A stretch of 64,000 nt of DNA from Bacteriovoracaceae bacterium UBA4097 (GCA_002381765.1 DFXX01000030.1:1-64000); one strand, 5' to 3'. Counted from the first letter of the stretch, positions 53,719-63,768 are shown. Notes: a model not told the origin generated them from the letters alone. Translations and numbers: made by a program.

Positions 53719-54785
53719 TCTTCTGCTCCCTGAAGGAGGATCGCCTGGTTATGAGCGATGAGCGCATCGATAACTTCATCGATATCGCCGTTCATGAAGT
53801 TAGGAAGATTATAGATGGTAAAATTAATTCTATGATCAGAGATGCGACCCTGAGGATAGTTATAGGTTCTAATTCGCTCTGAGCGATCACCCGTACCGAC
53901 TAATCCTTTACGGGTAGCAGCTTCCTTGGCATTGGCCTCTTGCAGGCGTAGATCATAGATCTTTGCCTTTAGGATTTTGAAAGCTTTATCTTTGTTCTTT
54001 AACTGGGATCTCTCATCCTGCATGGCAATCACAATACCAGTAGGTAAGTGAGTAAGTCGGACAGCTGAATCGGAGGTATTCACCGACTGACCACCAGATC
54101 CACCTGAGCGGTACACATCGATTCTGATCTCATTCATATTGAGTTCCACGTCCCCTACTTCATCAGGTTCGGGCATAACAGCAACGGTAATAGTTGAAGT
54201 GTGAACTCGCCCCTGAGCTTCGGTATCGGGAACACGTTGAACGCGATGAACACCAGATTCATATTTAAGTCGGGAGTAAACCTTATCTCCTGACACGTTT
54301 ACAACGACTTCTTTAATCCCACGGTCTCCTTCAGAGATTGATACCATCTCTGATTTCCAGCCCTGGGCCCCAAAGTAGTTTTTATACATTCGCCAAACAT
54401 CTCCCACGAAGATCGATGCTTCATCTCCACCAGCTCCTGCGCGGATTTCCAGCAGAACGTTTCTATCATCATTGGGATCTTTAGGAAGAAGCAGGAGTTT
54501 TAATTCATGCTCGACGGTAGGAAGCTTAGCTTCCAGCTCGCCTAATTCTTCCTTGGCCATCTCACGCATCTCTTCATCTTTTTCATTATGAATGATGTCT
54601 TTATTGCCTTCGATATCGGCCACGAGTTTTTTATACTCTCGGAATTTTTGAACGATAGGTTCAATATTAGCGCGCTCGGTATTAATCTCCCGCAACTCAG
54701 AAGCCCTGTCATAGAGCGAGGGATCTCCCAGTCTTTCGGTGAGAGTTTCATATCGTCTTACTACGGCTTCTAGTTTATCGAACAC
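53715..54785 (-). CDS. prfA: peptide chain release factor 1
   Basis: RF1 terminates translation at UAA and UAG. The 356-residue protein has the N-terminal helical domain, the codon-recognition region with PAT-like tripeptide in the HRVQRVPDTEAQGRVHTS block, and GSGGQSVN with the catalytic GGQ near residue 231, followed by the stem-loop-like KNKDKAFKILKA. Its TAA overlaps the proposed prmC start. Substrate of PrmC encoded next. Confidence 0.97.
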   Translation of the reverse strand: MFDKLEAVVRRYETLTERLGDPSLYDRASELREINTERANIEPIVQKFREYKKLVADIEGNKDIIHNEKDEEMREMAKEELGELEAKLPTVEHELKLLLLPKDPNDDRNVLLEIRAGAGGDEASIFVGDVWRMYKNYFGAQGWKSEMVSISEGDRGIKEVVVNVSGDKVYSRLKYESGVHRVQRVPDTEAQGRVHTSTITVAVMPEPDEVGDVELNMNEIRIDVYRSGGSGGQSVNTSDSAVRLTHLPTGIVIAMQDERSQLKNKDKAFKILKAKIYDLRLQEANAKEAATRKGLVGTGDRSERIRTYNYPQGRISDHRINFTIYNLPNFMNGDIDEVIDALIAHNQAILLQGAEE

Positions 54786-54804
54786 TGGCAGTCCCTTGAG
54801 GCTT

Positions 54805-55935
54805 CTATTCTAAGAATTCTTTGAGTGTGGAATTGGATGATTCAATTTCGTTGAGATCTTTGATATCGATTTCTTCCAGTTGAATAATCCGACTTTTTGC
54901 TTCTTTTAGATTATATTTCTCTTCTAAAAAAAGAACGGCTTTAATACTTGAAAGGGCTACTTCTAATTGCTCATCATCCGGCTCTTTAGTAGTCAGTTTC
55001 TGAAGGAGCATGCCGGGAGCACTCATGGCCCGCGCCCACCACTTATCTGAACACTTTCCGGAAGCCTTGATAAGCTCATAGCTGATCCCTGCAACAGGAA
55101 GCATGAGTACCACTTTAAATAATACGGCAACAATATGTCTTAAAATCGGAGGAAGATTTGCTCCAATAGGAACTAGAGTAAACACTCCGGAAAATAAGAT
55201 GATGGAAATAAGAATGAGAAAGAAGATAAAGCTGGTTCCACAACGAGGATGAAGGGTGGTGAACTTTCTGGCATTTTCAACCGTTAAATCCAGTCCACCT
55301 TCAAAGGTGGCAATCGATTTATGTTCGGCCCCATGATATTGGAAAACCCGATAAACATCCTTCATAAAGGATATTCCCCAGATATAGCTCACAAAGATCA
55401 TGGCCTTAATCACACCATCCACCGCATGGAAAGCAAAGCTATCCAGAGTCCAGTTATAACCCAGGACATCTCCGATCCAGAAGGCTACGGCATGGGGGAC
55501 AAAAACGAAGAGACCAATACCAAAGGCAAATGAGATGGCCATGGTGAGAAAGGTTGTAATATCGACTTTTTCTTTCTTCTTTTGGGAAGCTTCGAATTCC
55601 TCAATCGTTTTACCTTTCTTCAGGGCCTTCTCACGCTCTTCTTCGGCCATGGCAATATTGGCGGAATAGTTAAGAGAAACTACTCCATTGGCCATGGTCT
55701 CAATCAACATAAGAACACCACGAAGAAAAGGTTTCTTCATGAAGTCTAATTTCTTGGATAATCCGTACCATTGATCCCGTCTAAGACGGATAGAACCATC
55801 AGGCTTTCTCACGGCAACCACAAAGGCATTCGGAGAGCGCATCATGACTCCTTCAATAACAGCTTGACCACCAATGGAGGTAAACTGCTTCGCAAGGAGT
55901 AGGATAATTCTTTTCAAGGTAGTTTTATTCATCAT
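54805..55935 (-). CDS. DUF1385 (YqhQ-like) membrane protein
   Basis: The 376-residue protein shows the DUF1385 hallmarks: [23 protein letters not shown] near the start, [15 protein letters not shown], a central set of four or so membrane helices (about 120–170, 175–200, 230–300), [13 protein letters not shown] and [12 protein letters not shown]. The family is widespread next to prfA or rho, but its function is not settled. The ATG overlaps the rho stop by 4 bases (ATGA), so it belongs to the rho operon. Confidence 0.93.
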   Translation of the reverse strand: MMNKTTLKRIILLLAKQFTSIGGQAVIEGVMMRSPNAFVVAVRKPDGSIRLRRDQWYGLSKKLDFMKKPFLRGVLMLIETMANGVVSLNYSANIAMAEEEREKALKKGKTIEEFEASQKKKEKVDITTFLTMAISFAFGIGLFVFVPHAVAFWIGDVLGYNWTLDSFAFHAVDGVIKAMIFVSYIWGISFMKDVYRVFQYHGAEHKSIATFEGGLDLTVENARKFTTLHPRCGTSFIFFLILISIILFSGVFTLVPIGANLPPILRHIVAVLFKVVLMLPVAGISYELIKASGKCSDKWWARAMSAPGMLLQKLTTKEPDDEQLEVALSSIKAVLFLEEKYNLKEAKSRIIQLEEIDIKDLNEIESSNSTLKEFLE

Positions 55936-57179
55936 CCGTTCATTTTATCAAGAAACGAGATATTCGTCTTAGTATCTTTAATTCGCTCAAGTATAAATTC
56001 CATGGAATCCATAGTATTCATAGGGTTTAGTACCCGGCGAAGAACAAATACTCTTTGAAGATCTTTATCATTCATAAGGAGATCTTCCTTACGAGTGGAT
56101 GACTTATTGATATCCAAGCATGGGAAAATACGTTTTTCCATAAGCTTACGGTCAAGTTGAATTTCCGAGTTACCAGTACCTTTGAATTCTTCAAAGATAA
56201 CTTCATCCATTCTTGAACCGGTATCGATAAGAGCGGTAGCAATAATGGTAAGAGATCCACCATTTTCGATATTTCTAGCAGCTCCAAAGAATCTCTTTGG
56301 CTTATGTAGAGCGTTTGAGTCAACACCACCTGAGAGAATTTTACCAGACGGTGGAACCACGGTGTTATAAGCACGGGCCAGACGAGTAATAGAGTCGAGA
56401 AGAATCACCACGTTTTGCTTAGCTTCTACTAAACGCTTGGCCTTCTCAATCACCATCTCGGCCACTTGAACGTGACGAGTAGCAGGTTCATCAAAGGTAG
56501 ATGAAACAACTTCGGCACGCACATTGCGCTTCATATCTGTAACTTCTTCCGGACGCTCATCGATTAAAAGAACGATAAGTTTGGTATCAGGATGATTATC
56601 AGAAATGGAGTTGGCCATATCCTGCATCAGCATGGTTTTACCAGCTTTAGGCGGGGCCACGATCAAACAACGTTGACCAAATCCTTGTGGAACAAAGAGA
56701 TCGATAATACGAGTTGAATAAGCAGTGGGCTTAGACTCAAGATTGATTCTCTGATCAGGATAAAGGGGAGTTAAGTTATCAAAGAGAACCGTTGAGCGAT
56801 GCTTTTCCGGATCCTGGAAGTTGATATGATTAACTTTAAGCAGAGCGAAGTAGCGCTCCCCTTCTTTTGGAGTACGAATCTGACCTTCGATGGTGTCCCC
56901 GGTACGAAGACCGAAGCGACGAATCTGGGAAGGAGAGACATAGATATCATCCGCGCCTGGCAGATAGTTATAAGAAGGAGATCTTAAAAATCCGAAACCA
57001 TCTGGAAGGATTTCAAGCACACCGTCCCCGAAAATTTCTTCATTATCTTTGGCTTTCTTTGTAAGAAGAGCGAAGATCAATTCATGTTTTTTGAGTCCCG
57101 CTGCGTTCTCAATTTGGGCCTCTTCGGCCATTTTGGTTAGTTCTTCGATGTCTTTTTCACGCAAGGCGCTCAAGTGCAT
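55932..57179 (-). CDS. rho: transcription termination factor Rho
   Basis: Rho is the hexameric RNA helicase that ends transcription. The 415-residue protein has the N-terminal Rho_N helix bundle ([15 protein letters not shown]), the RNA-binding cold-shock-like domain ([23 protein letters not shown]), Walker A in [13 protein letters not shown] near residue 180, Walker B region [13 protein letters not shown], and the R-loop [14 protein letters not shown]. It heads a six-gene operon (rho, DUF1385, prfA, prmC, murA, HIT). Confidence 0.98.
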   Translation of the reverse strand: MHLSALREKDIEELTKMAEEAQIENAAGLKKHELIFALLTKKAKDNEEIFGDGVLEILPDGFGFLRSPSYNYLPGADDIYVSPSQIRRFGLRTGDTIEGQIRTPKEGERYFALLKVNHINFQDPEKHRSTVLFDNLTPLYPDQRINLESKPTAYSTRIIDLFVPQGFGQRCLIVAPPKAGKTMLMQDMANSISDNHPDTKLIVLLIDERPEEVTDMKRNVRAEVVSSTFDEPATRHVQVAEMVIEKAKRLVEAKQNVVILLDSITRLARAYNTVVPPSGKILSGGVDSNALHKPKRFFGAARNIENGGSLTIIATALIDTGSRMDEVIFEEFKGTGNSEIQLDRKLMEKRIFPCLDINKSSTRKEDLLMNDKDLQRVFVLRRVLNPMNTMDSMEFILERIKDTKTNISFLDKMNG

Positions 57180-57330
57180 TTTGACTCCACTGTAATGTTA
57201 TAAAAGTTTTCTTTTGTACTGATTCATCATGGTTAAGAAAATTTTAGGGATTGTAGTCTCGATAACGAGATTTCGAATATATCTGTTGATTCCTGACTAT
57301 ATTATCCTGAAACCTAAATAAGTCAATTTT

Positions 57331-57357
57331 TTGTTTTCCCCTACTCATGTCTATAAT
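57331..57357 (+). promoter_or_regulatory. probable dinB promoter
   Basis: A perfect -10 TATAAT (57352–57357) has an upstream TTGTTT (57331–57336) at 15 bases. The spacing is short, so the -35 is doubtful. No LexA-like palindrome is evident nearby. Confidence 0.4.
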
Positions 57358-57436
57358 TTCTTCTATTTAGACTCACAATATCTACGGCAAAAATTTTGGC
57401 ATGGCTTTATCCGTATTTTTTCCGTACAATCTCCTT

Positions 57437-58495
57437 ATGAGGAAAATCATTCATCTTGATATGGACGCCTTCTTTGCCGCGGTAGAAATGCGGGACAATC
57501 CAAAACTGCGAAATGTTCCAATGGCCGTTGGTGGCTCTAGTGACCGAAGAGGTGTACTTTGTACCGCTAACTATCTCGCGCGAAAATTCGGTGTTCGCTC
57601 TGCTCTTCCCACTGCCCATGCCTTAAAGCTTTGTCCGCAATTGGTCTTAGTTAAACCTAATATGCAAAAGTATAAACAAGCTTCTATGGAAGTGTTTGAA
57701 ATCTTCCATGAGTACACCGATCTCGTGGAGCCTATGTCTATGGATGAAGCCTACTTAGATGTGACGGGCTCTCATCGCTGTCATGGATCGGCAACTCTTA
57801 TTGCACAAGAGATACGAAAACGAATTTTCGAAAAGACCCAGCTCACGGCTTCGGCGGGAATTGCTCCCAATAAACTTCTGGCGAAGATGGCCAGTGACTT
57901 CAATAAACCAAATGGTCAGTTTACTGTCTCTCCTCATGAGGTAGATACTTTTATCAAAGATATACCCGTCGAAAAACTTTGGGGGATAGGAAAGGTTACG
58001 GCCAAGAAGCTTCATGAAATGGGCATCAGAAAATGCCGGGATCTCCAAATCTATAATCGCAGTGAGATGATTCATCTGTTTGGAAAGTTCGGAGATACTC
58101 TTTATGACTTTTGTCGAGGTCATGATGATAGAGAATTAGAACTGGATTATGAAAGAAAGTCAGTTGGAACCGAAGAGACTTTCGACAGAGACATTAAGAG
58201 TTTTGATGAAATGAAGATTAATGTTGTAAGACTTATACAGGACTTGCGAAATGATCTTGAACGCTACCAAGACAGGATCATCAAGAACCTGCAGGTTAAA
58301 ATCAAGTATTACGATTTTAAGCAGACCACCATTGAGAGGCAACTTCCTTTCTCTGAGGAAAGTTTTCTTGAGCTGTTAGAGGAGCGGTGGTGCCAGGATC
58401 CCAGAGCTGTTCGACTCCTCGGTGTAGGGGTTAAATTTGAAGATGGCAAATCTGAAGAAAGTAAAAAAGGACAGCTGACCCTTCTGGCCGTCTGA
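57437..58495 (+). CDS. dinB: DNA polymerase IV
   Basis: DinB is a Y-family translesion polymerase. The 352-residue protein has the catalytic HLDMDAFFAAVE (Asp and Phe-Phe steric gate) at its start, GVLCTANYLARKFGV, SMDEAYLDV (catalytic Asp-Glu), SAGIAPNKLLAKMASD, the HhH VEKLWGIGKVTAKKL and the little-finger domain to LTLLAV. A start 12 codons upstream is open but has no family sequence; I prefer ATG 57437. It is the first of three rightward genes. Confidence 0.95.
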   Translation: MRKIIHLDMDAFFAAVEMRDNPKLRNVPMAVGGSSDRRGVLCTANYLARKFGVRSALPTAHALKLCPQLVLVKPNMQKYKQASMEVFEIFHEYTDLVEPMSMDEAYLDVTGSHRCHGSATLIAQEIRKRIFEKTQLTASAGIAPNKLLAKMASDFNKPNGQFTVSPHEVDTFIKDIPVEKLWGIGKVTAKKLHEMGIRKCRDLQIYNRSEMIHLFGKFGDTLYDFCRGHDDRELELDYERKSVGTEETFDRDIKSFDEMKINVVRLIQDLRNDLERYQDRIIKNLQVKIKYYDFKQTTIERQLPFSEESFLELLEERWCQDPRAVRLLGVGVKFEDGKSEESKKGQLTLLAV

Positions 58496-58536
58496 ATGGC
58501 GGGACAAGTGCCACCTTCCTGTAGTAGTTTTAAGTT

Positions 58537-59010
58537 ATGAACGAATTTCGACTCCCCTCAGATCATCCTTTGCATTTAAAGACTCTCTTAGCGATGGATT
58601 TTGGTGAGAAATTTATTGGGATTGCCACTTATTGCGTCAATCGTGATCCCTATCCCACTCCTTATGGCAGAATTGCCAATAAGGGCGAGGCCCTCGTTCT
58701 AAAAGAACTAAAACAAATCATCTCAGATGAATGTGTTGACGAGATTATAATTGGACTGCCTTTCTTAACAGATGGAAAAAAGACAACTTCCACGGCCAGG
58801 GCCCAGACTTTCGTGGATTTTATCCGCCAGAATATTAATTTGCCTGTGCACGAGCAAGACGAAACCCTTTCCACCTATGAAGCCCAAGAGAGAATGAAAA
58901 ATTCTCCTCGATATAATTTCCAAGTAGATTTGTCTCAAATTGATGCTGTAGCCGCTAGTGTAATATTAGAAGATTTTATTCGCCGCACGATAGGTAGTTT
59001 GCGGTTATAA
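58537..59010 (+). CDS. ruvX: Holliday junction resolvase-like YqgF/RuvX
   Basis: The 157-residue protein has the RNase-H-like YqgF pattern: LAMDFGEKFIGIA near residue 18 (first Asp), EIIIGLPFLTDG, VHEQDETLST (Asp/Glu) near 107 and IDAVAASVILEDF near 140. YqgF is an essential protein implicated in pre-16S rRNA 5' end processing and originally proposed as a Holliday junction resolvase. It lies 41 bases after dinB and 20 bases before mltG, a common neighbour. Confidence 0.9.
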   Translation: MNEFRLPSDHPLHLKTLLAMDFGEKFIGIATYCVNRDPYPTPYGRIANKGEALVLKELKQIISDECVDEIIIGLPFLTDGKKTTSTARAQTFVDFIRQNINLPVHEQDETLSTYEAQERMKNSPRYNFQVDLSQIDAVAASVILEDFIRRTIGSLRL

Positions 59011-59030
59011 TCTTCTTTCAACTCATTTCG

Positions 59031-60074
59031 ATGGACTTATATATGGTTAAGAAAACGCTGATCTTTACTTTTATCCTTGCTCCACTCATGGCCCTGCTCA
59101 TGATTGGGACTCATATCGCTTTTATTTTTAATCAGACCTATGATGGACCTGACGTGAGTTTTACCGTTCGCAGCGGTGAGACCTTTGGAAAAGTAAATCA
59201 ACGTCTTTATGATCAAGAGCTCATTTCAAACACCAGACTCTTTCACTATTACGCCAAATATCTGGGGGTCATGACCAAGCTGCGTGCTGGTGAGTTCACG
59301 ATTCCTCGTGGCTCGAACATGACCCAAGTGATGGATATTCTCATCAATGGTCAGCCCAATCTTAAGAGTGTCACCATCCCTGAAGGGAAAAATATGTACG
59401 AGGTTGCTAAGCTCCTTGAGAGCTCCGGCATAACCAGTGAAGCCAGTTTTTTAGAAGCTGTAAAAAACCCGGACCTCATCACTCTCTTACAAATCAAGGC
59501 ACCATCTCTAGAAGGTTATCTTTATCCAGAGACCTACAGCTTTGCAGGAAATACGCCCGCTAAGCAGATTGCTAAAACCATGGTCGATCTCTTTCATAAG
59601 CGAACGGAAGACTTGGATTTTAGTCATCCATTTCTCAATAAGCATCAAGTCGTAATACTTGCTTCTATGGTGGAAAAAGAAACCGGTGCCAAGGTCGAGA
59701 GACCCGCTATCGCGGGAGTTTTTACTAATCGATTAAAGAAGCGCATGAGACTTGAATCGGACCCCACCACTATTTATGGAATTTGGGAGAGATACAAAGG
59801 TAATATCAGAAAGAAAGATCTCCTTGAACTTACTCCTTACAATACCTATAAGATACCTGCCTTGCCAGCGGGCCCCATCTCTAATCCTAGCCTGGCCGCC
59901 ATTAAAGCGGTCCTAGATCCGGAAGAGCATCAGTTTCTATTTTTTGTGAGTAAGAATGACGGAACTCATGTCTTTACCAAAAACTATAAAGATCATCTTC
60001 AGGCAGTAAAAGACTATCAAATCAATTCAAAAGCGAGAGAAGGAAAGAGCTGGCGGGATTTAAAGCAAGATTAA
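59031..60074 (+). CDS. mltG: endolytic murein transglycosylase MltG
   Basis: MltG cleaves nascent glycan strands at the inner membrane and sets glycan length. The 347-residue protein has an N-terminal membrane helix (about 10–30), a LysM-like region (VTIPEGKNMYEVAKLLESSGI), LEGYLYPETYSF, the catalytic Glu in LASMVEKETG near residue 217, RPAIAGVFTNRL and the PYNTYK…LPAGPISNPSLAAIKA end. A start at the second Met (59043) is equally possible. Its stop overlaps the convergent lipoprotein gene by 4 bases. Confidence 0.95.
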   Translation: MDLYMVKKTLIFTFILAPLMALLMIGTHIAFIFNQTYDGPDVSFTVRSGETFGKVNQRLYDQELISNTRLFHYYAKYLGVMTKLRAGEFTIPRGSNMTQVMDILINGQPNLKSVTIPEGKNMYEVAKLLESSGITSEASFLEAVKNPDLITLLQIKAPSLEGYLYPETYSFAGNTPAKQIAKTMVDLFHKRTEDLDFSHPFLNKHQVVILASMVEKETGAKVERPAIAGVFTNRLKKRMRLESDPTTIYGIWERYKGNIRKKDLLELTPYNTYKIPALPAGPISNPSLAAIKAVLDPEEHQFLFFVSKNDGTHVFTKNYKDHLQAVKDYQINSKAREGKSWRDLKQD

Positions 60075-61411
60075 AGACAGGCTTCTGAAACACCATCAAA
60101 GGTTTGATTAATATCATCGTTGTTCCAGAGGAAAACCCTGGAATAGCCGTAATTATTAAGGCTCTTAGGAGAGAACTGCATATAATGCTTTTTTTCTCCG
60201 TTCTCTACTTCCTTAGCTTGCATATGCCCCAAACCATTCATGACTTTTTGAAAGGTAATTTTGGGTAGATAAGTAGGAAAACTAAAAACACTTCTCGCTA
60301 TATTGAGATTTGAAATCCAACTGGAAACATTTTTAAAGCATTTTGGATAATATTGGATAATTTCAGCATCACCAACTGCAGAGAGCTTAACCCCCACGTT
60401 GAAGTATTGATTCTTTTGAGAAAGGCGTTCTTCTAAACTTGATCTCAAAGTTTCAAGTACTCCTTCCATATTAAGCATATTAGCTCTCAGACTATCAATG
60501 TTTTGATAATTTAATTCTTTGGTGCATTCTCTTTCATTTAATACATCTGTGTTATAAAGCAGAGGGGCGCAGGCGAAATTTGTTGCATGAAACAAAGGTC
60601 TTAATGGCTCAGAAAGAAGTCCCGTTGACTCAATATAGGTCCTAAGCTTTGAATTCATTTGTTGAGAAACCATCCCACGAACTCTTCCTCTCCCATCTAC
60701 AATAGGAGCTCCATTATGGCCGGATTTTAGATCACAACCAGCAAACATCATGTTAGGAGAAGAGACATCTGAGGCAAGAGGATTAACATAACTCTTATGA
60801 ACGGCTTCACAATCAAGCTTTCTAATAAAAGCTGTATGCTTATCAACTTGCTCGATCGCCCAACTGGTATAGACGGCACTATCTTCAAATCCATCACGAC
60901 TAAATGGCAGGGCCCTTCTGAAAAGAATTGGCTCTTGTAATTCCAGAAAACTCACATCATCCCGCCACAGGGAAGGATCGCTTGAATTCAATTGGGAGAC
61001 TTGCAGCACTTTCTTGCAACCAACTCTAAAAGTAGAGCGGTTGAAGCTATTGGGAAGATAGAAGAAAACATCCTGGCTGCAGTCTTGATTGCTTAGTCTC
61101 AGGATATTTGTCAGGCAACTGGTGCTGGTAGCGATAATATTGGAATCGGCCAGGAAACCAGTACAAATACGAAGTTCCGATCCATGAACGACTGCCACTT
61201 TCGCAATATAGTTAGGACAGAACTTACCTTGCTCGCAAATAAGTTCTTGCTTTTGAAGCAAGAGCTCCACCTCTGATGTCATTGGAGGAGCTGAGAAATC
61301 CAGGCTTGTCCCGGAACTCTTTTGCCCCTCTTTTTTTCCGCAACTTATCACAGTGATAAGTAAGACACCCAAGAGTGAATAAGAAATAAGCGGGAAAGTT
61401 TTTTTCAGCAT
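60071..61411 (-). CDS. trypsin-like lipoprotein with lost catalytic residues
   Basis: A lipoprotein signal (lipobox VISC, C24) leads a 446-residue protein. Residues about 70–270 follow the chymotrypsin fold: ICTGFLADSNIIATSTSCL at the histidine loop, DDVSFLEL at the aspartate, and SGHNGAPIVDGRGRVRGMVS at the serine loop. The histidine is replaced (TSTSC for TAAHC) and the serine reads Asn (GHNGAP for GxSGxP), while the Asp is kept. It is therefore probably a non-proteolytic homologue, perhaps a binding protein or protease regulator. The C-terminal ~170 residues are of unknown type. It overlaps the flavin reductase start by one base. Confidence 0.75.
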   Translation of the reverse strand: MLKKTFPLISYSLLGVLLITVISCGKKEGQKSSGTSLDFSAPPMTSEVELLLQKQELICEQGKFCPNYIAKVAVVHGSELRICTGFLADSNIIATSTSCLTNILRLSNQDCSQDVFFYLPNSFNRSTFRVGCKKVLQVSQLNSSDPSLWRDDVSFLELQEPILFRRALPFSRDGFEDSAVYTSWAIEQVDKHTAFIRKLDCEAVHKSYVNPLASDVSSPNMMFAGCDLKSGHNGAPIVDGRGRVRGMVSQQMNSKLRTYIESTGLLSEPLRPLFHATNFACAPLLYNTDVLNERECTKELNYQNIDSLRANMLNMEGVLETLRSSLEERLSQKNQYFNVGVKLSAVGDAEIIQYYPKCFKNVSSWISNLNIARSVFSFPTYLPKITFQKVMNGLGHMQAKEVENGEKKHYMQFSPKSLNNYGYSRVFLWNNDDINQTFDGVSEACL

Positions 61412-61893
61412 TAGTAGTCTGCTCCAGACTTTCTAATGTGAACCATTGGACGTGACTCTTCAGCATTCATGTATGAAGAAAGCACCTTAACAAACAAAAC
61501 TTCATGGTCCCCTGGAGAAGATGCCGAGATCATCTGACATTCAATGGCAGACTTGGCCTGCTTTAAGATGACTCCTCCATTTTCTCCCATTTCATGGGCC
61601 AACTCATTAAAGGGATTATTGGCCGGGTCATAGCCTTTCCAAAAGTGCTTTAAGAATGTTTTATCGTGATCTCCCACCACATTGATGGCAAAAGGCTTAC
61701 CTGACTTAATCATATCGTAAGCTGGGCGGCCGGGTTTGATGGCCACGGCTAAAATTAAGGGCTCAAAAGAGACTTGCTGAATCCAGCTGGCCAGATAGCC
61801 ATCGGTCATTCCAGTAGCCGAATCATTAACGGCAACAATAAAGAGTCCAGAAGGGATATGTCCAACAGCAATTGCTTTATCGCTCAGCAGCAT
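61411..61893 (-). CDS. flavin reductase-like (FMN-binding) protein
   Basis: The 160-residue protein matches the flavin reductase-like split-barrel domain: IPSGLFIVAVND near residue 13, GYLASWIQQVSFEPLILAVAI, KPFAINVVGD, the short linker DHEVLFVKVLSSYM and the final HIRKSGADY. Members reduce FMN with NAD(P)H or bind FMN for a partner oxygenase. Length is normal for the domain alone. It is coupled to the next gene by a one-base overlap, but the two proteins have no obvious common role. Confidence 0.85.
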   Translation of the reverse strand: MLLSDKAIAVGHIPSGLFIVAVNDSATGMTDGYLASWIQQVSFEPLILAVAIKPGRPAYDMIKSGKPFAINVVGDHDKTFLKHFWKGYDPANNPFNELAHEMGENGGVILKQAKSAIECQMISASSPGDHEVLFVKVLSSYMNAEESRPMVHIRKSGADY

Positions 61894-62040
61894 AAATCCT
61901 CGTTTTTAAAAGGCCCTAGAGTTAAACCTTAGCTATCTCCAACAACCTTTGTCAATTTTAAGCATAATCTTGGCCTAATAATGACAGTCTCATTTGAATT
62001 TATAGTAAAATCTTGCCGATAAGAATGGTCACTTGAGCGT

Positions 62041-62073
62041 ACCCACCGAAGCCCGTAGAATAGAGAGGTGGGT
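62041..62073 (+). promoter_or_regulatory. stem-loop in the leader of the DksA-like gene
   Basis: ACCCACC (62041–62047) pairs perfectly with GGTGGGT (62067–62073) around a 19-base loop and is followed by TTTTAAT. It lies 45 bases before the GTG start. It may be a leader terminator or structural element. Confidence 0.35.
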
Positions 62074-62118
62074 TTTAATAGGGTTTGCCATACCTTAGAC
62101 CCTTACGAGGAGGATCCT

Positions 62119-62490
62119 GTGGATAAAAAGAAATTAGAGCACTTCAAAGAACTGCTCCTCAAGCAAAGACAGCAAATTATCAATGTTGGATTACTCAATA
62201 AATCTGACGACTTACATGTCGCCAGCGAGGATCTTCCCGATGAAACTGACTTGGCGAGCTCCCTGATCCAGCAGCAATTAAACTGCACTATCCGTGACCG
62301 TGAGTATGCCAAGCTTAGGAAGATTGACCTGGCCTTGGAAAGAATCGAGGACGGAACCTACGGGCACTGTGAGGAATGTGAGGAAGAGATCAGCATGAAG
62401 CGTTTGGAAAACCAGCCGTGGGCCGATCTTTGCATCCAACATGCGGAAGAAAGAGAAAGAGAGCAATCTCAGATCTACCGACAAGCTTAA
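62119..62490 (+). CDS. DksA/TraR-type zinc-finger protein
   Basis: The 123-residue protein has a long N-terminal coiled-coil helix pair (LEHFKELLLKQRQQI, DLASSLIQQQLNCTIRDRE) and a C-terminal zinc-finger part with GHCEECEEEI and DLCIQHAEERE. The ligands read C-x2-C-x17-C-x2-H; the fourth residue is His where DksA/TraR has Cys. Proteins of this type modulate RNA polymerase through its secondary channel. The start is GTG 62119, with GAGGAGG directly upstream; the frame runs back further without a Shine-Dalgarno. An intrinsic terminator follows. Confidence 0.85.
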   Translation: MDKKKLEHFKELLLKQRQQIINVGLLNKSDDLHVASEDLPDETDLASSLIQQQLNCTIRDREYAKLRKIDLALERIEDGTYGHCEECEEEISMKRLENQPWADLCIQHAEEREREQSQIYRQA

Positions 62491-62503
62491 ACAATCTTTG
62501 TTC

Positions 62504-62531
62504 AAAGGCCCCATTTGGGGCCTTTTTTTTT
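62504..62531 (+). terminator. intrinsic terminator after the DksA-like gene
   Basis: AAAGGCCCC (62504–62512) pairs with GGGGCCTTT (62517–62525) around ATTT, followed by a run of eight or nine T. This is a classic rho-independent terminator, 14 bases after the stop. Confidence 0.95.
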
Positions 62532-62703
62532 GTCTGCTTTCTGTATCGTCAAAATAGTAGACACCCCTAGCCTTCCTCGACACCCTGAATCCTTTAAGTT
62601 CTTGAATCCCCATGCCTTACTCTGGCAAGCAGCTTGCTGTATAGATTACAAGGAATCCAAGAGTTTCATCTGTTCGAATTAAACTTGTGGTAAGGATATG
62701 GGA

Positions 62704-63747
62704 ATGAAAAAGGCTCTTCAAACTGTACTCTCTCTAGCTCTAAGCTTACACCTTTCTGTAAGTTTTGCGGCTTCGACTATGGTTTATGGACCAGAGCTTC
62801 TCGTTTCCCGTTTCGCTAGCTGGGGAATCGATCCTGATAAAAATCTTGCCAGCATTAATCTTCAGGATTCTTGGAAGAAATTTAAAAAGAACAAAGAAGT
62901 TATCGTTGCCGTTATCGATACTGGCATTCAGGGCGACCATGCTTTTCTAGCTGAGAACATCTATGTAGTCGGCGGAAAGAAGTCTAACTCTAACTACGGA
63001 GTGGATTTTTCTAACGGTAAGCAGACAAATTCTCCTATCGATCAGCACGGCCATGGAACTCATGTTGCAGGTATCGTTAAGTCGGTTTTCCCTGAAGTAA
63101 AGATTCTTGCTCTTAAGTATTACAATCCAAAAGCTTCTGGCCAGGCCAACCTAGATGCTACCATCAAGGCCCTTCAGTATGCTGTTGATAACAATGTTGA
63201 TGTTATCAACTATTCTGGTGGTGGTCCTGAAGCCTCTGTTGAAGAGCTTCGTGTTCTTAAAGAAGCAGAGAAGAAAGGTATACTGGTTATTGCTGCTGCC
63301 GGTAATGAGCGCTCTAACATCGATGATAAGCGCCATGCTTACTACCCGGCTTCTTACGGTCTCTCTAATATCATTACCGTTGGTGCTCATGATGATAACT
63401 TAGCTATCATTCCTTCATCTAACTACGGTAAGAATTCTGTTGATATCGCGGCACCTGGTCATCGCATCCGTTCGGCCATTCCTGGTAATGCAACTGCTTA
63501 TATGACTGGTACAAGTCAAGCAACTGCCTTTGTTTCTGGTGTGGCCGCTATGATTAAATCAAAGTATCCAAACATGAAGTATGATCAAGTGAAGAACATC
63601 ATTCTAAGTTCTTCATTAAAAGTGAAGACATTTGAAGGTAAGATTTTAGGTGCTGGTAAGCTTGATGCTGGTCGCGCCATTGATCTTGCTGATAGTGTTA
63701 ATCAGAAACTTAACACTGTACCTGCTCGTTCTGTAGCAAACCGCTAA
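62704..63747 (+). CDS. secreted S8 (subtilisin-like) serine protease
   Basis: The 347-residue protein has a signal peptide (to SFA-A) and a complete subtilase triad: Asp in AVIDTGIQG near residue 72, His in HGHGTHVAG near 117, and Ser in GTSQATA near 271, with the oxyanion Asn in AAAGNE near 201. There is no long prodomain, since only about 45 residues separate the signal from the catalytic start. I chose ATG 62704 because AAGGA lies 7 bases before it; ATG 62698 is too close. Many T-ending codons suggest strong expression. A secreted protease fits a predatory or scavenging lifestyle. Confidence 0.95.
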   Translation: MKKALQTVLSLALSLHLSVSFAASTMVYGPELLVSRFASWGIDPDKNLASINLQDSWKKFKKNKEVIVAVIDTGIQGDHAFLAENIYVVGGKKSNSNYGVDFSNGKQTNSPIDQHGHGTHVAGIVKSVFPEVKILALKYYNPKASGQANLDATIKALQYAVDNNVDVINYSGGGPEASVEELRVLKEAEKKGILVIAAAGNERSNIDDKRHAYYPASYGLSNIITVGAHDDNLAIIPSSNYGKNSVDIAAPGHRIRSAIPGNATAYMTGTSQATAFVSGVAAMIKSKYPNMKYDQVKNIILSSSLKVKTFEGKILGAGKLDAGRAIDLADSVNQKLNTVPARSVANR

Positions 63748-63768
63748 TATTTCACATACAATGATGAG

